Shown here: piece by piece, positions 26,252-40,503 of the stretch
Position numbering within the stretch: position 1 is the stretch's first letter
Layout: each line of letters begins with the position of its first letter
From: Climacium dendroides
Lineage: Eukaryota > Streptophyta > Bryopsida > Hypnales > Climaciaceae
Assembly (NCBI GenBank): GCA_950106755.1
Contig: OX467082.1
Location: 28,954,001 to 29,018,000 of the forward strand
Direction: 5' to 3'
Length of the DNA: 64,000 nt
Notes under the pieces: generated by a model
Told to the model about the DNA's origin: nothing
What the model saw: the letters and a program-made list of their open reading frames with translations, nothing else
Databases searched by the model: none
Program-made: the position numbers and the translations under genes

Positions 26252-29200
26252 ATGGACGCGGAGGCAGTACATGATTTGCCCCACGACCATGAATTGTCAG
26301 CCCTCGAATTGGCGGACGACAACGACGACGATGACGAGCAAGAGTTCGTGATCTCGGAGCAACTGGACGAGGAGACGCAGAATTTGGCCGCGGGATTGGC
26401 CTCCCGGCAGAGCGATGAGTTGATTCACGCATTGCAGGAGATGCTGAAGGTCCTGGCCACTCCGAAACGTGGAGGGCGAGTGCTGCGCCAGTACGTGTTG
26501 GCATCTCCGAAATGTGCCGAGCTTCTGTCTGCTTGGGAGCTTGGCGCTGGCGCCCCTTCCGCTGTGCCGCTCATGCTGGTGCTGGCGGAGTTTTTCCGGC
26601 ACCCGCGGGGGAAAGGAGAGCGAATTGGGGCTGCAGTGGCACGACAAGAAGCGAAGGCGTTGGTTGTTGTGCAGTCGCGGCTGGACAAGCTTGCGCGGAC
26701 TATTGTCCGCTCGAAGATTAAGGATATCTACTCGCATTTGTCTTCGAAACAGAGGAGTAGGCAGAAAGCAGCGCTGAAGTTATTGTCGAGTATTGTATTA
26801 CGAGGGAAGCTCTTGGCGATCGAAGTCGCCACTAATTTTGATTTCACTTTGGAAGCATTGAGAAAACTAGCTCAGCATCCCTTCAAAGCTTCTGGGAATA
26901 CTAAATCTGAGGGATCGCTGCATCAGTCCACCAGGTGATTGCAAGCTGTTCTCTTTTCTGTTTGATTATGATGCCCTTGGGATTCTTAGACTCGCCGCTT
27001 CATCCCTGTTTAGGATTCCACAAAGCTATGAGGACTTCTTCTCAAGTGAATTAACCTCAAAGTGCAAGGATTTGACAAGTAGTTTGACAAATTCTGTTTC
27101 TTCCTTTAGGTTTTTCTTTATCGAGTTCGCCTTATCTTTCCTGGTTGCCGGGGACCCGGGTCTTCTTCGATGGATTCTTCAGAAGCGTCCTCTTTATGCA
27201 GGCGTTTTACATGGACTAGCAAAAGATGGGGAGTCTACTATCATTCAAGTACTCAAAGTGTTTCAAGAGAAGGTGATGGCTCCAACGTCACTGGTTCCAG
27301 CAGGACTCCAGAGTGCTGTTTTCGGGGATGTGGCTCTTGAACAGCTTGCGCGCATTGCAGGTGATGAGCTGTTTGGAGAGTCCGCTGATGTGGCTTACGA
27401 GACGCTCATGTCATTGTGTACAGATCCATCGCATGGATTGTGCCCCGAGTATGCATCACCATGGGAATCAATCAATGTTAAGTCTGGAGCTCTTGGTGGA
27501 AATCAAGGAAGACTATTGCGATTGTTGTTGCGATTGCGCGTGACTGAGGCATTTCGACATAGAGAGCTGTTGTTGACAACGGCGAGAATAAGACCGAGAC
27601 TTGCGGCAGCATATCTGGATGCCATTCCTTACTCCTTAGAGCCGAGGCCATCTCCTACCTGGTAAGCAATCTTCTGTTGTGAGAAACATCTGTGCCATCC
27701 TAAAATATGCGGTATCGCAAATTTAGCGACCTCAAATCTGTAAGTGAACATGTTGATCTGAGGGTGTTTCTAACGACATGCAGTTCTAATGAAGCAAAAC
27801 TCGGTTGTAATCATATCATTATGTTTTTAAATTTTTTGGTGTGGCCTTCTGTGGATCAATAAATCGCGCTTGTGCCTTCTGTCATGTACAGGTTTACAAT
27901 TATGTCTCTTGTGGCTGATCTCATACATATTTCAAGCACTCCTCCTCCTTTCGCTTCGATGGCGTTGCGGGGTCTTCCAATTCCAGCGGCTGACGGTCCC
28001 TTAGTTCGAAACAATTTGCGGCATCTGCTTCCTCGGGCCCTCACAAAGGTGGCCCTGAACAGGGGTTTGCAGCATGCCAATGTGCTAGTGAAACATGCGT
28101 CCTTGCGGTTACTATTGGAAGCCCTTCTCTCATTAGAGGAGATTCTTGATGGAGCGTATGTAGCAGCAGAGAGTACATGCTCACAATCAAAAATTGGATT
28201 TTCCAGTAATATTTCCGAACCGACTGAGGATAGTGGTTCGACCTTTGACTGGAGCAGAGAAGGCGCAGGCCAAGGTACCTCAGTGAGTGAAAGGCAAAGT
28301 AAGAACCGAGATGAGGCTTTAAGAGCTCAGGAGCAGGAGTCCAAGAGGCGTCAGTGGCTGGGGCTTGTGGAATGCATTCAGGATGCAATGCGGGTAACTC
28401 TACCTGACCCAAACATTTTGCTTCTGATAAATTCAACCATAAGCACAAGAAATGGTGGTTCGCTCAGAGAATGTGATGGGGGCCACAAACGGAACCAACC
28501 AGTAGTGGAGGCCAGGGCTGGCAAGAGGAGGAAGAAAGATGAAGGCTATGCCATTGACGAGGGTGATGGAGCGCATATGAGTGATACTAATTCCGCAATG
28601 GAAAGTGAAGAAGATGAAGATGAGGAAAATTCTAGTGCATTGCAGTCTCTAGCACAAATTTGGGGTTCAGAAGCCATTGCCAGTGCTGCAGGCTTAAGCC
28701 AATCTTTACTGCACGCAAAAGTTCTTGAAGTTTTAGCTGCGTACCAGGTTTGTTCTCATGCTCAGGAACTTCTATGCTTGTTTTTGTTCTGTGATGCCAT
28801 CAAACTATCAGTATACTAATAGGCTTTGAGTCATGTGATTTATGCTCTAACCGTTTTCTCCTATGTCTGTTGCTCAGAGGGTTCTTCCCGTGGCGTTTGC
28901 AGATAAGAGCTTCGATCCTTTCAAATTGTTGCCTTCTGATCCCACGGCGCTATCTTTGGCTCAGCAGAAGGCTTTTCTCTCTCTTTTATTGGCCACTACT
29001 GCCCCTCCTCGAAATGTTTCTCAAAAAAATCAATCTACCTATAGGCTTGTTGAGGCAGGTGGTTCTGGCTACATGTACAAGCATTTGAAACCACTAGTCA
29101 AGTTGATGATCAGTTCTAGTGTTGACCATATTAGAGATGCTACTCATCTGCTTGCTTCCCGCATCATGGTGAGCACGGGTGCCTTTGAAAGCAATACTTG

Positions 29201-32200
29201 GGAATCGAACTTGTGGTTGGATCATTTATCAAGGTTAGAAGGGAAATCTGTGGTCACTGGATGTAATTCTGATGGCAGTTGGGGCGAACATCTTAGCCAG
29301 CATGTTCTCGGAAGCATTGGTGAATGCGTTGTTGGATTTCTGGCGGATGCTGTAGGTTCAGTTGGAAGGACTCTATACAAATATTTTGACCAATTATATG
29401 CTCTCCTTTCTGCACATTCTCTAGGGGAGGGATCCGCTGAACATTCCAAGGAATATTCAGGTAAATCCTGACCTGAATTGCCATTCTTTGAATCAATATT
29501 TGAATTCTTTTGAAGGACCGTTTGGATTTCTCGGTGCTAGGTCATTCTTGGCTCTGTGGAGGTGTCAATATGTTGTTGCTACTGCTGATGTTGATATGGT
29601 CGTTGCTACTGCTGAGAGTGATAAGGTCAGATGTTTATTGGAATCATTACAGTCTTTTACAATATGTTTCAATACTTGCTTGAATTTTTTTCGCTGAAGG
29701 CACGTGGTAATGCTCTACCTGTCACGATTTGTATCGGAATGTTAAATGCTCGTATCCAACTTGGAGCTCACTAGAATTTCTATTACAGGCTCAGTGGTTT
29801 TGGAGTTCGGTCCCTTCGTTGTATGCGCACTGGAGCACGCTCTTCGAGTGGTTCGCTCAGTTTCAAAGAGTCTGACACAGTCTCAGCGATCTGCTATCAC
29901 ATTGTATGTTGCTGGTGTCCTCAATGATCTTCTTCGAATGCAGGTATTTATTGTTTATTGTTTATTATATATTATGCATTTTAATTTTAATTTTAATTTG
30001 ATTTTGATTTTAATAAACATTCTGTTTTTGGTTTGACTGCACTTCAAATCTGAATCCACCCACACTAGATAGGTAAATACTGCATGTGATTCTACATAAA
30101 ATTATTGTCCATTTGAGTCCCTGTCGTGATGACTTTACTGAACGATATTAATCAGGTTGTTGGATCTTACTATGCAGACTGATTCACGAGCTCTGGGAAT
30201 TGTTATCACTTCACTCTTATCCCCCGCATTTCAAAGTATCTCTGAAAATCCTGACAAAGACATATCTACGCTTGGATGTGAATGGATTCCTCTTCAGGCG
30301 CTTTATCAGCAAACCCGTTCGTTTAGCGGTGTAGTCAATGTTCCAACTCCAACAACGCAGGTGCCTAACTTGATAATTAATGAATCTTCTGGACCTCTAT
30401 CTGATGTCATCAGAGGGTGCAGAGAAGCTGCCGAAGACGATGTTGTGAGGCTAAGAGAACAATTGGTTTCCGCATTGGTTTGTGCTCCACTTCAAGATAT
30501 CAGAAGAAACTTCTTCAACCTTTTGGAAATTGTTTCGAAGATCTGTGGTCAGAGTGCACCACTCTTGATCACGCTGTGTGGCTTGCACTGTAGATTGTTG
30601 GTGGAAGTGGATCTTGATTTCGAAAATGTGAAGAAGTCAAAGGATCATGGGATTGCAAGACGAGTGCTTGCGGCGGACCTACTGAGTGCATTCTCTTCCA
30701 ACTCCTTGAGTTTGGACGTATCAGCTGTGACAGACTCATCATGGTCCCTCAGAAAGCAATCTCACTGTATTTACAACTTTTTAAAATCCATTCCGTTTTC
30801 CGTTCTCTTTTCAGCGATTATGGACGGGAGCAAGGGGAAGGCTTTAACCTTTGAAGTTTTGACAGCAGCTCTCAATAACTCCTACCCGTCAGTACTTGCG
30901 CGCGATCAGCTGGGTATTATGCGAATGATCCTCAGTTGTATTCAGCAACTTGCTTCATTACCACTTGAAAGCTTAGACACAAGACAACGTCTTGACATTT
31001 GTTTCGCGTATCTGAAAAGACTTGTTGCTATCCCTAAGAACTCGATTACTGGAGGAGGGTTTGACACTGTTTCTGAGGAGATATTACTCTGTGAGGACAT
31101 GGTTACGAAGTCATTAGCTCATCCTGTCTTTGCAGGGTTCTGCCTGTGCACCACAGCAATGGAGGCGAGCTCATCGAAGCATCGGATATGTGCTCGACTT
31201 CTTGATGAGTACCTTATGGATTATGTGAAGTTTCTCTTGGAGTCATGTTCAGCAATAGATCTGCATGGGAAGCCTGAATCTGTTGCTGAGCTATTGGGGA
31301 GTCTTCGAGAGACTGCTTTTCAGGCTTGCAAACCCTTTGTTCAACGGGCTATGAAGCTGTTCTTGCTCAAACTGGAAGGAAGGACGCTTGGTGAAGACGA
31401 AATTATTTTCTCTAAAGATTGTGAACTCATTCAATCTTTTATTCTACAGTTAGCAGGCCATGCAGACCCTCAACACTACCTCTCCTTTCTCTCTGATTTA
31501 ATTTCAAACAACAGTGGAAGGACACCTTCAGGCGTGTCTCCATCCTCAGTCTTCCTGGAGTTTGCTCAGATCTTTTACGAGACATGGTCACAGGTTGGAC
31601 AGAGAAATGTTTGCAGTGTTGAAAGCAGCGGGTCACTCTTTCAGAAAACCTTCCTAGATGTATTTAAATACGTGGTACATGAGGTGCTGAAGGATGCTTC
31701 TGAGAATGGAGATCGTTGCCTTCTGGCAGCACTTCTGGCCTCTACCTCGGCTTCGGAGGTCGGCTGTTCTTCAACATCTAGCCAGTTCTTACTCCTTGTG
31801 AGTGTTACTCCAATTGAAGTTATGAGCTATTGTATCCACCACCCGACTATTATCCGTGGCAACATTGCTAGTATTTTGGTGCAGACGAGTTCGATTCATA
31901 GAACCGAGTTCGGGAGATTGTTGTACAAGGGTACTGCAGAAGACAAGACCGAGGAGGATGATATATCTTTGAAGATGGTCTGGAGATTTTTGGAGGAGGC
32001 AAAACTGCAGACAGAGAGGATCAACTTCTGCCTTTCTGACGATGACCTGTTGCTTCTACTCCCTGCTGCCAAAGTGTTTCTGTGCAAGGATCAGTCAGGT
32101 TTAGTGACGAGAGTAGTGGTCCATGTTGGTTCGACGTACTTGAGACTACTTACCACACATATCAAAAGATGGGACGAGTTCGTTTCAAAGCTTACCACCC

Positions 32201-35200
32201 GAAATGAATTGAGATTGGACGTGACTAAGTTTCCGAATGAGACTCTCAGAGTGGAAGAGTTATCTGGATCGTATTTCAACGATCTGTTGATATTGATGAA
32301 GAGGTGCCTTATTATGTGCCCTTCAAGCTGCAAGAAACGCGTCTCCCTAGTGCGCAAGCTTCTTCCCAAAGTTGGATTGCCTTTTGCCGACATCCAAATC
32401 GACTCTTTTCTGGGTTCAGAAGCAGACTTGAGCAGGCTATTCTTTCAGGTGTATGGGAAGGCGTCTGTTGTGAGGCAGATCCTATCGGTCATCGAATCGC
32501 AGGCGCCGGAAGACTTCAACACTGACATGTCGATTTCGAAACAGCAAAAGCTTAGGATCTCGATGACGGAAACAGTAATGAGATTTGCCAAAGGTCTTGC
32601 CTCCACTTTAACACATATATTCAAGCTGGCTGCGAAGATGAAGAAGCCATCGACATTTGCATGCAGTGCCGGTGCATTTAAAGTAGTAGAGGTTTTGGAG
32701 GAGTACTTACAACTTCAACTGCTTGAAGTAGTGGAGTCACTTGATGCTACCGGAGCTGAGGCGGATATTGTATCTTTATTCGAGAGTTACGCAGAAATGT
32801 GCCTTCGTTATAAATTTGGAAAGGTGGAAGGGATGAAAGTCCTCCGAGCTTTGGCCATGCGTCTCGCGAATTTATCTGACGATTATAAAACCAAAAGGAG
32901 GGAGGCAGGATCGTCTGTGCTAGAGTTGGTGTTGTCACACTCACAGTTTGTGCGTTATATTTTTTCCTGTAGTGCAGCGTCAAGACCTTTGCCTATGAAT
33001 CTTGGGCGCCAAGCTGGGAAGGGCACAGTTTTGAGTTCTCTTCCTTCTATACTTTCACTGCTTGGGTCGCCCTCAGTTAGAGGAACATCAGATATCGCGA
33101 CTACGAATGTTTCAGGAGTCGAAAATCTCTATATGGAAGATGGAATTAATGCTCTGGATGAAGTCTCCGAAGAGAGCCAGCTAGCACTGCTTGAGCTAGT
33201 ACGATCCTTGTTTCAGCTAAAGATGCACCCAGATAGTGGGTTACTATCCACAGAAGATAAAAAAACAATTGAAGATCTGCTTTCTCTTCTTCTTGCAGCA
33301 TACGGTGCCACTACTAACAAAATCGACTCTGAAATTTATGCACTTATGTGCGAACTGGAATTTTATGGTGGTACAGGTATGACAATCACCCCAGTAATTC
33401 TTTACGATATTGGGACTTAAACCGAGCTCAAAATTCCATGTGTTTCCTTTCTTCATTCATTTATACTTGTTGGCTCGTTTATATTCCTGTCGGATTTTAA
33501 GGTCTCGAATCTGGTCAATATCTTTATTCATGGATAAAACAAGCTACCCTTGACTTATTCCATTGTTGTCAAATCTGTCCAGGCCTGCTAATCATAGCCT
33601 TCAAAACATTGATGTCTCAGAAGTTAGCTCATGCTTCCAAACGAACGCAGTGTCCAAAAGTTTTTGACAGCTATATTTAATGTGTTTTGTCGTTGGATTC
33701 AGGATCTTCTGGACTTGCGGGCATGGATTACTTGTGGGGAGAGGCAGCTTTGAAAAGAAGGAAAGCAAAAATTGAAGAAAAGTCTCAGTCTATCGACGGA
33801 GATATGGACACGGATGAGAACTTGTTAGAAGCTCGAAAGAGAACTTTTAAGGAGAATCTAGCATTAGATCCACGAAGATGTGGATTGTCAGTTCTGTGTT
33901 TCTCAACGGTAGCTCAACATGCAATATCTGTAGGAACTCCAGAACCTGAGGCTAAATCAAAGAAGGTAATATTCCCGCACTACGCGAGCTAATGCTATCT
34001 ATATTTGCTATCGACTGCCTTATTTCTGTTTAGTGCTCAAGTGTTCTTCAATATCTTTTAGTGTTTTCATTGTAATTTGTAGAACCTAATAGGTTTCGTG
34101 AATCCAGCTTTTGATTTATGAAGGCAACACGATTATGAGTTCTTTAGACGATTCAGTAATTCTGCTTGACTTTCGAGAACATCGTAATGCACAGGTTTTT
34201 CAAGGTGATGTCTATGATGCTGAGGAGCATCACTTGAGGGTAGCTGCTTATGATCCTCGCTTTATTCTACAATTTGCATTACATGGACTTTCTGAAGGGT
34301 GCATTGATGCAGAGGAATTTGTATGTCTGGGTTTTCTTGCTGTGGCTATAATATCTTTAAGTTCTTCTGAAGAAGGGATGAGGAAGTTAGGTTACAAGAT
34401 TCTTGCCAAGTATCTGACCAGTTTGGAGGTATGTCATTTAATCTTGGTACAAAAACTCTCCTTTGGCGCATGCTTGTATATTGACATGAGCCATCTTTCC
34501 TAGTCAGTTGTTTGGAGCTGCACTTTGTCCAGCATCTCCTGCTTTTTACGTTTACCTTCTTTTCTAATTCTGTTTGTACTTTTCCTACTAAGTGGAATAA
34601 TTGATATGATGAACTTCAAGCGTCAGCTGTTGTTGCTCTGTTCTCGTGATTCCCTCTTAAGTAGATCTTAACTGGCACCATGCTTGAATGGCAAAACAAA
34701 TTGGTCTGCTCTGCATTGAGTGATAACACAATACAATGTTGGATTGCAGGAGGGCTCGAATTTTAAAGGACAGCCTCAAATTCGAATGTTGTTGACTTAT
34801 GTGAAGAATGCAGTTACTGAGGAATGGCAACAATTGCCCTATGTTTTGTTGTTATTTGCTGCGGAGTCTTCATGCATTCTTATGCATCCAGAAAATCCTC
34901 ATTTTATGACGATTACACGTTATCTTTTAAAGGGTCCAGCTCTGGATCTTGAGGTTAGCATCTCGTTGCTTCTTTTCAATCTTTAAGTTATGTTTTGTTG
35001 CAAACAGCATATATCTTATCAAACTGGTTTTGCTTCCTACCTGCAAGATTGGGGATTGAATTCATCTTGTGTCTTTGTTGTTCAGTATGTTCCATTATTT
35101 CATTCAATGTTTGGAAGCGGGTCTCCTCGTTATCGGAGTGAGCGATTATGGATGCTGCGCCTTTTAGCATGCGGTTTGACATCATCCCACGATTCACGAG

Positions 35201-37783
35201 TCTTCCGCCGTCAGTTTGTGTTGGAGATTCTAATGAGTTTTTATAATTCCCCTCTGGCTGATTCCTTCACAAGAAAATGGGTTTTACAGGTGCTCTCTCT
35301 CGCTCCCACTCCCTCTCCCTCCCTCCCTCCCCAGCTTGGTTTGTACATTCATGTCTTCATGCGTTCAGATGCGTTCAGATAAAACTTTCATTTTAAGAAA
35401 TGTTATGTGCTGACTTTGCTTTTGAGATGCAGGTTCTCATAAAAGCATCAAGGATACGAGGATGCGTGCAGATCCTTGTAGAGCGTTCAGGTTTTCTGCC
35501 ATGGCTAACTTCAGCTGCTGTGAATTACATGGATTTGAGTACATCAGAACAGGACGCAAAAGAAGCTGCTGACCTGCCATCTATGGTTTTAGAGGTTTGA
35601 AACTATTCATGTCACACTTCTATGTGATAGAGTAGATGTCAGGGACAAGTTGACTACTTGCATTGGTGGATTTCAGGTCACTGTTTATTTCACTCTGCCC
35701 TAGTTCGTGGTGCCTTCTTCATATGTTTATCAAAATATTAGGTTTCAACCACGTTTATGTTTACATGCAGATCATAGAAAGATTGTTGAGTTGGAAATTT
35801 TTGGAGCAACGTTGCCTCGGGGAGGGCATGGCGGAGCTTACTACGACTGCTCTCACATTACGTTACTTTCTGACTCATTGTACAACAACTTCTAAGCAGC
35901 GATCAATCTTTAGGAGGCCAACAATACGTATCATGACCTATATCCTTCGTCTATCTCAGCGAAGGAAAAAACATGAAACCCATTTTAGCCTCTCTCTATA
36001 TGATGTAGTAGACGCAATTCACTGGGTCGAATCAGAAGGTCCAGACAGCGGCTATGGTGTCCATACAACTGGAGAAACACGAGCACTTGCCTTACAGATG
36101 TTCCTACAAAGTTCCCCTCCTGCAGCCTCAACGTTTGAGGTGAGATCAACTTTGTCATATATATTCGAGAGCATTGTCAAATTAAGCTTCGCCGTAAATT
36201 TTGATCGACTACTTGTATACATGGCAACCTGACATGTTTGTGTCTAGCTAACCAGCATTTTGTTAAACATTTATAGAAAGGATTCACGATCATGAAAGTT
36301 CTTAATTAACACAGCAATGGTTCCTGACTGTCTATCATCTTGTTTTCATCATATTGTTCATCTGCAACCAGTTTCAACATTCTTGGATTCTTATGAGTGG
36401 GCTAATGCGCTTATTCCTACAGTGTTATTCCCTGTCCACATTGTCGTATGCAGTCTACTGAGGGCAGTCAAATTGATGAATCTCTCGCTATTGCAGGACA
36501 AGCAACTTCTGTGTAAGATTGCTAGCTGGACTGTACCTGTTGCAATTCAAGCTCTTGTGAAGCTTGAACAAGAACAATCAACTGGTGGACTCACTGAGTC
36601 CAAGAACCTCGCTGAGCGCTTACCTGAAAAGCTAATGCGCTGGCTTACAGCATCCCTTGTGCTTGGAAAATTAACTTCATTCAGAAACAAGCTGGGATCA
36701 ACTAAATCTCTTGCAGATGCCCATCCTACTTGCTTTAATACATTGTATGGCAGCCAGTCTATTCAAACTGCGGATTTCCATCCTGCCAACACAGAACTAG
36801 CTATCCAATTATTGCAGTTGCAGACACATTGTGTTGGGGAGGGTCACAATTCACTGGTCCCGGCTTTAGCTTCATTGTGGCCTTTTCATAAGACTGAAGA
36901 GACGCTTCCAGGTTTGTGCATTTACTATCTCTTCAAGAAGAGAGTACTTCTTGTGCTTGATATTCAGGGAGTGTCTTTTTTCGATATATTTAGCACTCTA
37001 CATACAGGCACTCTTTTAGGTCACTTTCTTATATTTTAATGAATTATTTTCTCATCGCTGACTTATCTAGTGTAACGTGCAGGGGACGAGTCAGTAGCAA
37101 TCGTTACTTCATTGATAGAAAGGATTCTTAACGGCATTTCTGCACCTGAAGAAGCTGATCACTCTTGGCGCTGGTATGTCAAATTTTCCTCACCGATTGC
37201 TATTTCCAAAGAGTGATAGGACTAAGTAGTAATTGTGATGGAAACGTGTGTGCGGTATTCAATTTTGTGTTGCGTGGCCTCAAAGCACATGGATTTTGCT
37301 TATTTCTTGAACAAGTTAAAAGTTCATGGCTTATGCTGATGGCTCCCTGTCCGAGGCAATTATATGAGACCTATTTTAAATTGTCTTATGCATGTGTGGA
37401 TGGAGGTGTTCACCAGAGAGAAAAACGATTGTCCTTTTATATTGGTAGCCTCAATTCGTGAGTAACGCAAAGAGTTATTGCACTAGCGAAAGGTACTAAT
37501 AACTTAGACGGTTTTCTTCAGGTCTTTCAACAACGCCTGGCGTAAAAAGGAGACTGCAGCGAGTGTAAATGTTTGCACTGAGATTTCAAGTTTTGAGGCC
37601 GAGATGAGTCAAGTAGCACTAACTGTTTTCCAGCAACTTGTGTTGGGACACGTGTCTTCTGGGCTCGCCCGACTAGTTTCTCAATGGATGAAAGGATTAG
37701 ACGTTTCGATTTCCAGCAGTAAGCATTTTATTGCTAAATTGGATCAAAATATTGAGGAACGCCGTAAGGCGTATTCCCAGTAA
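26252..37783 (+). CDS. URB1: URB1/Npa1 nucleolar pre-ribosomal-associated protein, 15 exons
   Basis: Large helical-repeat scaffold needed for early 60S pre-ribosome assembly in the nucleolus. Exons: 26252-26934, 27110-27661, 27892-28747, 28878-29460, 29789-29943, 30178-33376, 33703-33965, 34108-34428, 34750-34953, 35086-35289, 35433-35594, 35771-36139, 36497-36911, 37083-37173, 37522-37783. Every intron is GT-AG and phases join without a stop, giving about 2,772 residues, somewhat longer than human URB1. ATG 26252 follows the telo-box cluster. Residues 1-40 are acidic; 60-700 match the N-terminal URB1 domain (ALQEMLKVLATPKRGGRVLRQ; FFFIEFALSFLVAGDPGLLR); a KRRKK signal near 620-630 precedes an acidic run near 650; 2273-2394 match the NopRA1 C-terminal domain (YRSERLWMLRLL, SFYNSPLAD, SGFLPWL). 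Exon 6 alone encodes about 1,066 residues. The last exon is uncertain, and the exon 5/6 and 12/13 acceptors were chosen by phase. Confidence 0.9.
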
Positions 37784-38270
37784 TGTGGGAATGTATACAT
37801 TTTGGTTGTGGTTCGATGCTGTATGCATCGCTTATAGCATCTGCCCTGCTTGAACAGGTGCAGACAGTTGCCACACTTTTTTATCCCTGCAACTAAGACT
37901 GAAACAGTATTGATGCGGAGGGCGGAGGCGATGAGGGACCTGGTGCAATGTTGGGGCCTCATCAATGTACTTTTTGTTTGTACTGGTGTAGTTGCAGTTG
38001 AATTGGAGAAAGTAAGCGCAGAATGTAGACGGTGATCAGAAGAGGAATCTTGGTCCTAAGTGGAACAGGAACTTGGAAAACAATATTTGTTGATGGCCAC
38101 ATCAAAAGCATTGAAGCAATTTTTGCCACTACAGGTATTCACAGTAAATTTTGTTCCTTTTCAAATATTCCGAACTCGTTTCGAATTTTCGATTTTGCAC
38201 AAGATTCCCTTAACGCTTTTCTCAAAGCAACTGCGACGTCTAAGTTGAATCTCTTTACGTCACTGTGATA
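37719..38270 (+). other. Possible alternative 3' exons or 3'UTR of URB1
   Basis: A good donor, CAGCA|GTAAGC, lies at 37718/37719, 65 nt before the read-through stop (37781-37783). Splicing to CAG acceptors ending at 37857 or 37863 adds about 15-20 residues and stops at about 37914. Splicing to an acceptor at 37907 opens a longer frame (LMRRAEAMRDLVQCWGLIN). A further open stretch near 38060-38140 ends at CAG|GTATTC. The true C-terminus needs transcript data. Confidence 0.4.
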
Positions 38271-40256
38271 AACCACGAATCATGATCCCAACTTCTCAGG
38301 CGTGTACAACATGCAAATGACGTGTCTCAAACAATGTTAGAATTTTTTTCCGAATCTTGTCGGAAAGAGTGTTGGAAAGAGCGTCAGAAAAAGTATGAAA
38401 AAAGAGTGTCGAAAGTGTTGAAAAAACTGTTATGAAAAATTGAGCTTCCCTTTGAAAATTATCCCTTTGAAAATTCATAACTAACTCCACAAAGTTCTAA
38501 AAAATTTAAACCAATTGAGGTTTGATTTGTTTTCCTCTTTTCTTTGAAGGAAATTTGATTAAAAAATATTTTCAAGGTTTTGCACCTTGTAAAAAGGAGA
38601 ATAGTAGTGCAAGAAGTGTTGAATAGACATGTCATCTTATATAAATTACAAAAAATATTCAATTTTAAGTGTGCTTGAAGACACTAAGAATTCTCACTAC
38701 CAACCATGAGTTGAGGGGTTTGAATTCCATTTTTTTCAAAAACTAAATCTAAGACTTTAATTATGGTGCCATAATATTATTTTACTATACTACAAAGTCA
38801 CACAATATTATATCATTCTTTTGTTAGCTAAAATTAACAAAATAGTAACTATAGTCATCAAAAGGCTTGCTGTCATTGGAATGGGTCCCTATAGATTTCA
38901 CCTATTGTAAGTTAAAATGAGGGACAACAAGGACAATGTCAGAACTTGCATAGAATGCTATGCAAGTCTCTATAGAAACTACTAAATATCTATGCATGTT
39001 TAACAAAGACTTCCATTGTAATATGAAAAAGTCTCCTACACAATAATAGTTTCATTTAAGGAATGAAAAAAGTCTCTCACACAAATAATAGCTTCATTTA
39101 AAGAATGAAAGATAATGAAGAGCTTTGACACCAAAGGCAATATTTCTAGCAGATTGCAATCATTTTTTTTTGTTCTATCCATACTTACTAAGGTAGGAAT
39201 ACCATAAACCATGCCAATACCATATACAGTTTCAATGTACCTATTCTTTGTCATTTATGCCTTGAAATGACAATAATAGCTAGCCCATCCTTTGAAAAAC
39301 CTTTCTATTGACTTACCTTCTCAATCATAAAAAGTAATAAGGTTTGAAATCCATTATGCCAACACTTGCTTGAATAAGAGGAATCTTATTTTGGCACCTA
39401 TTTTTGGATTTGGAAGTATCATTGGATGGCTTAAAGAGTTATAAGGTCAAACCATGAAAGACATTGTAATATTTTACATTACACATTGCATTTCTGATGT
39501 ATTTTGTATTGTAACTATTGACATGTTGAACAGATAAATTTCAAATATTATTATGGAGATTTATATTACTATTTTTTTTTTAAATTTATTATTTTAGATT
39601 TTACATGCCATATTTTTATAGTTTTCAATATTATTAAGAACTAAAAACTAGTATTCTTAGAGTGTCCTTTTGTGGATACATTCTTTTAAGAAATTCACTT
39701 CTATTATGCAAAACATCTAATAATAGTAAATCAAAATCTACTACAAGGGTGCTAAGAAGACTCTACTATGCACATATTTGGACAATTGGAAAACACTAAT
39801 TCAAAGGAATTTTAAATTTGTAGTTTAAAAAAGCTCTTGATATGGTAATTGCAATAAACACTTGTCCTATTTTTTGTCTTCTTGGCCTTGGACATGCGGT
39901 TTTTTGCTTGTGTTGTATGTCAATTTTATGAAATTTAAAATTAAGGTACTATTTTAAAAAAATCTCTTTGTAAGCTTGTGTAACTTTAGTAGAAGTCCTT
40001 GCATTCCAATTTTGAACTTTAAATTTTCATTTATAGGTTAAAAATAGTCTTACCTATCCACCCACCCTCAAAAAAATGGCCAAGGTAGACATCCAATTGG
40101 GGGTTGTTTAAAAAAAGTAAATAATTTCAAAAATACACAAAAACTACTCAATGTCTACAACTTCAAAAGTGACCAAAAGCACCCCATAGTTCTCACAATA
40201 TTGACCTCAAACTTTGATCAAGTAGAATAAATAGTACAAATGTTTCAAATACTTTC
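38271..40256. other. AT-rich intergenic DNA with a short tandem duplication
   Basis: At 39028-39115 a unit of about 45 bp (AAGTCTC..ACACAA.TAATAG.TTCATTTAA.GAATGAAA) is present twice. Otherwise no gene or element end seen. Confidence 0.5.
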
Positions 40257-40503
40257 ATGGGGAATTTCATTAAAATGGCGATATTCTACATGCCATTTAT
40301 CCAAGTCAAAGAGCACATACAACAGCACTTCTCGGCATGTCAACCTCATAGATGCACCAATTCCATCTCCAACAAGTCCAAATTGTAATATAACTCCCAT
40401 GTTTCTTCACCTTGTGCCATCTTTCTATGAATTTTTTTCCATTTTGCAATCCCCCTTTGTGCCATTTTCACAGAATAATCGCCATTTTAATGAAATTCTC
40501 CAT
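40257..40503. mobile_element. 4-bp-TSD foldback MITE, copy 1
   Basis: Starts ATGGGGAATTTCATTAAA and ends with the inverted counterpart, ...TTTAATGAAATTCTCCAT, with the next inner bases (ATGGCGAT / ATCGCCAT) also paired. Flanked by TTTC on both sides (40253-40256, 40504-40507). The interior differs from the other copies, so it is a subtype sharing the termini. No coding capacity. Confidence 0.85.

Noticed and set aside
26250..26737. Minus-strand and alternate-frame open frames over URB1 exon 1
   Set aside because: They overlap the well-supported exon and arise from its GC-rich codons. The same holds for antisense frames over 28041-28448, 31439-32983 and 49893-50703.
29488..29697. Open frame between URB1 exons 4 and 5
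   Set aside because: Exon 4 (phase 1, CAG|GTAAAT) joins directly to 29789 in phase and continues URB1-like sequence. This stretch lacks good splice sites, so it is treated as intron.
36317..36496. Open frame just upstream of URB1 exon 13
   Set aside because: Including it from an AACACAG acceptor puts a different frame after exon 12. The acceptor at 36496 keeps phase 0 and gives natural URB1-like sequence.
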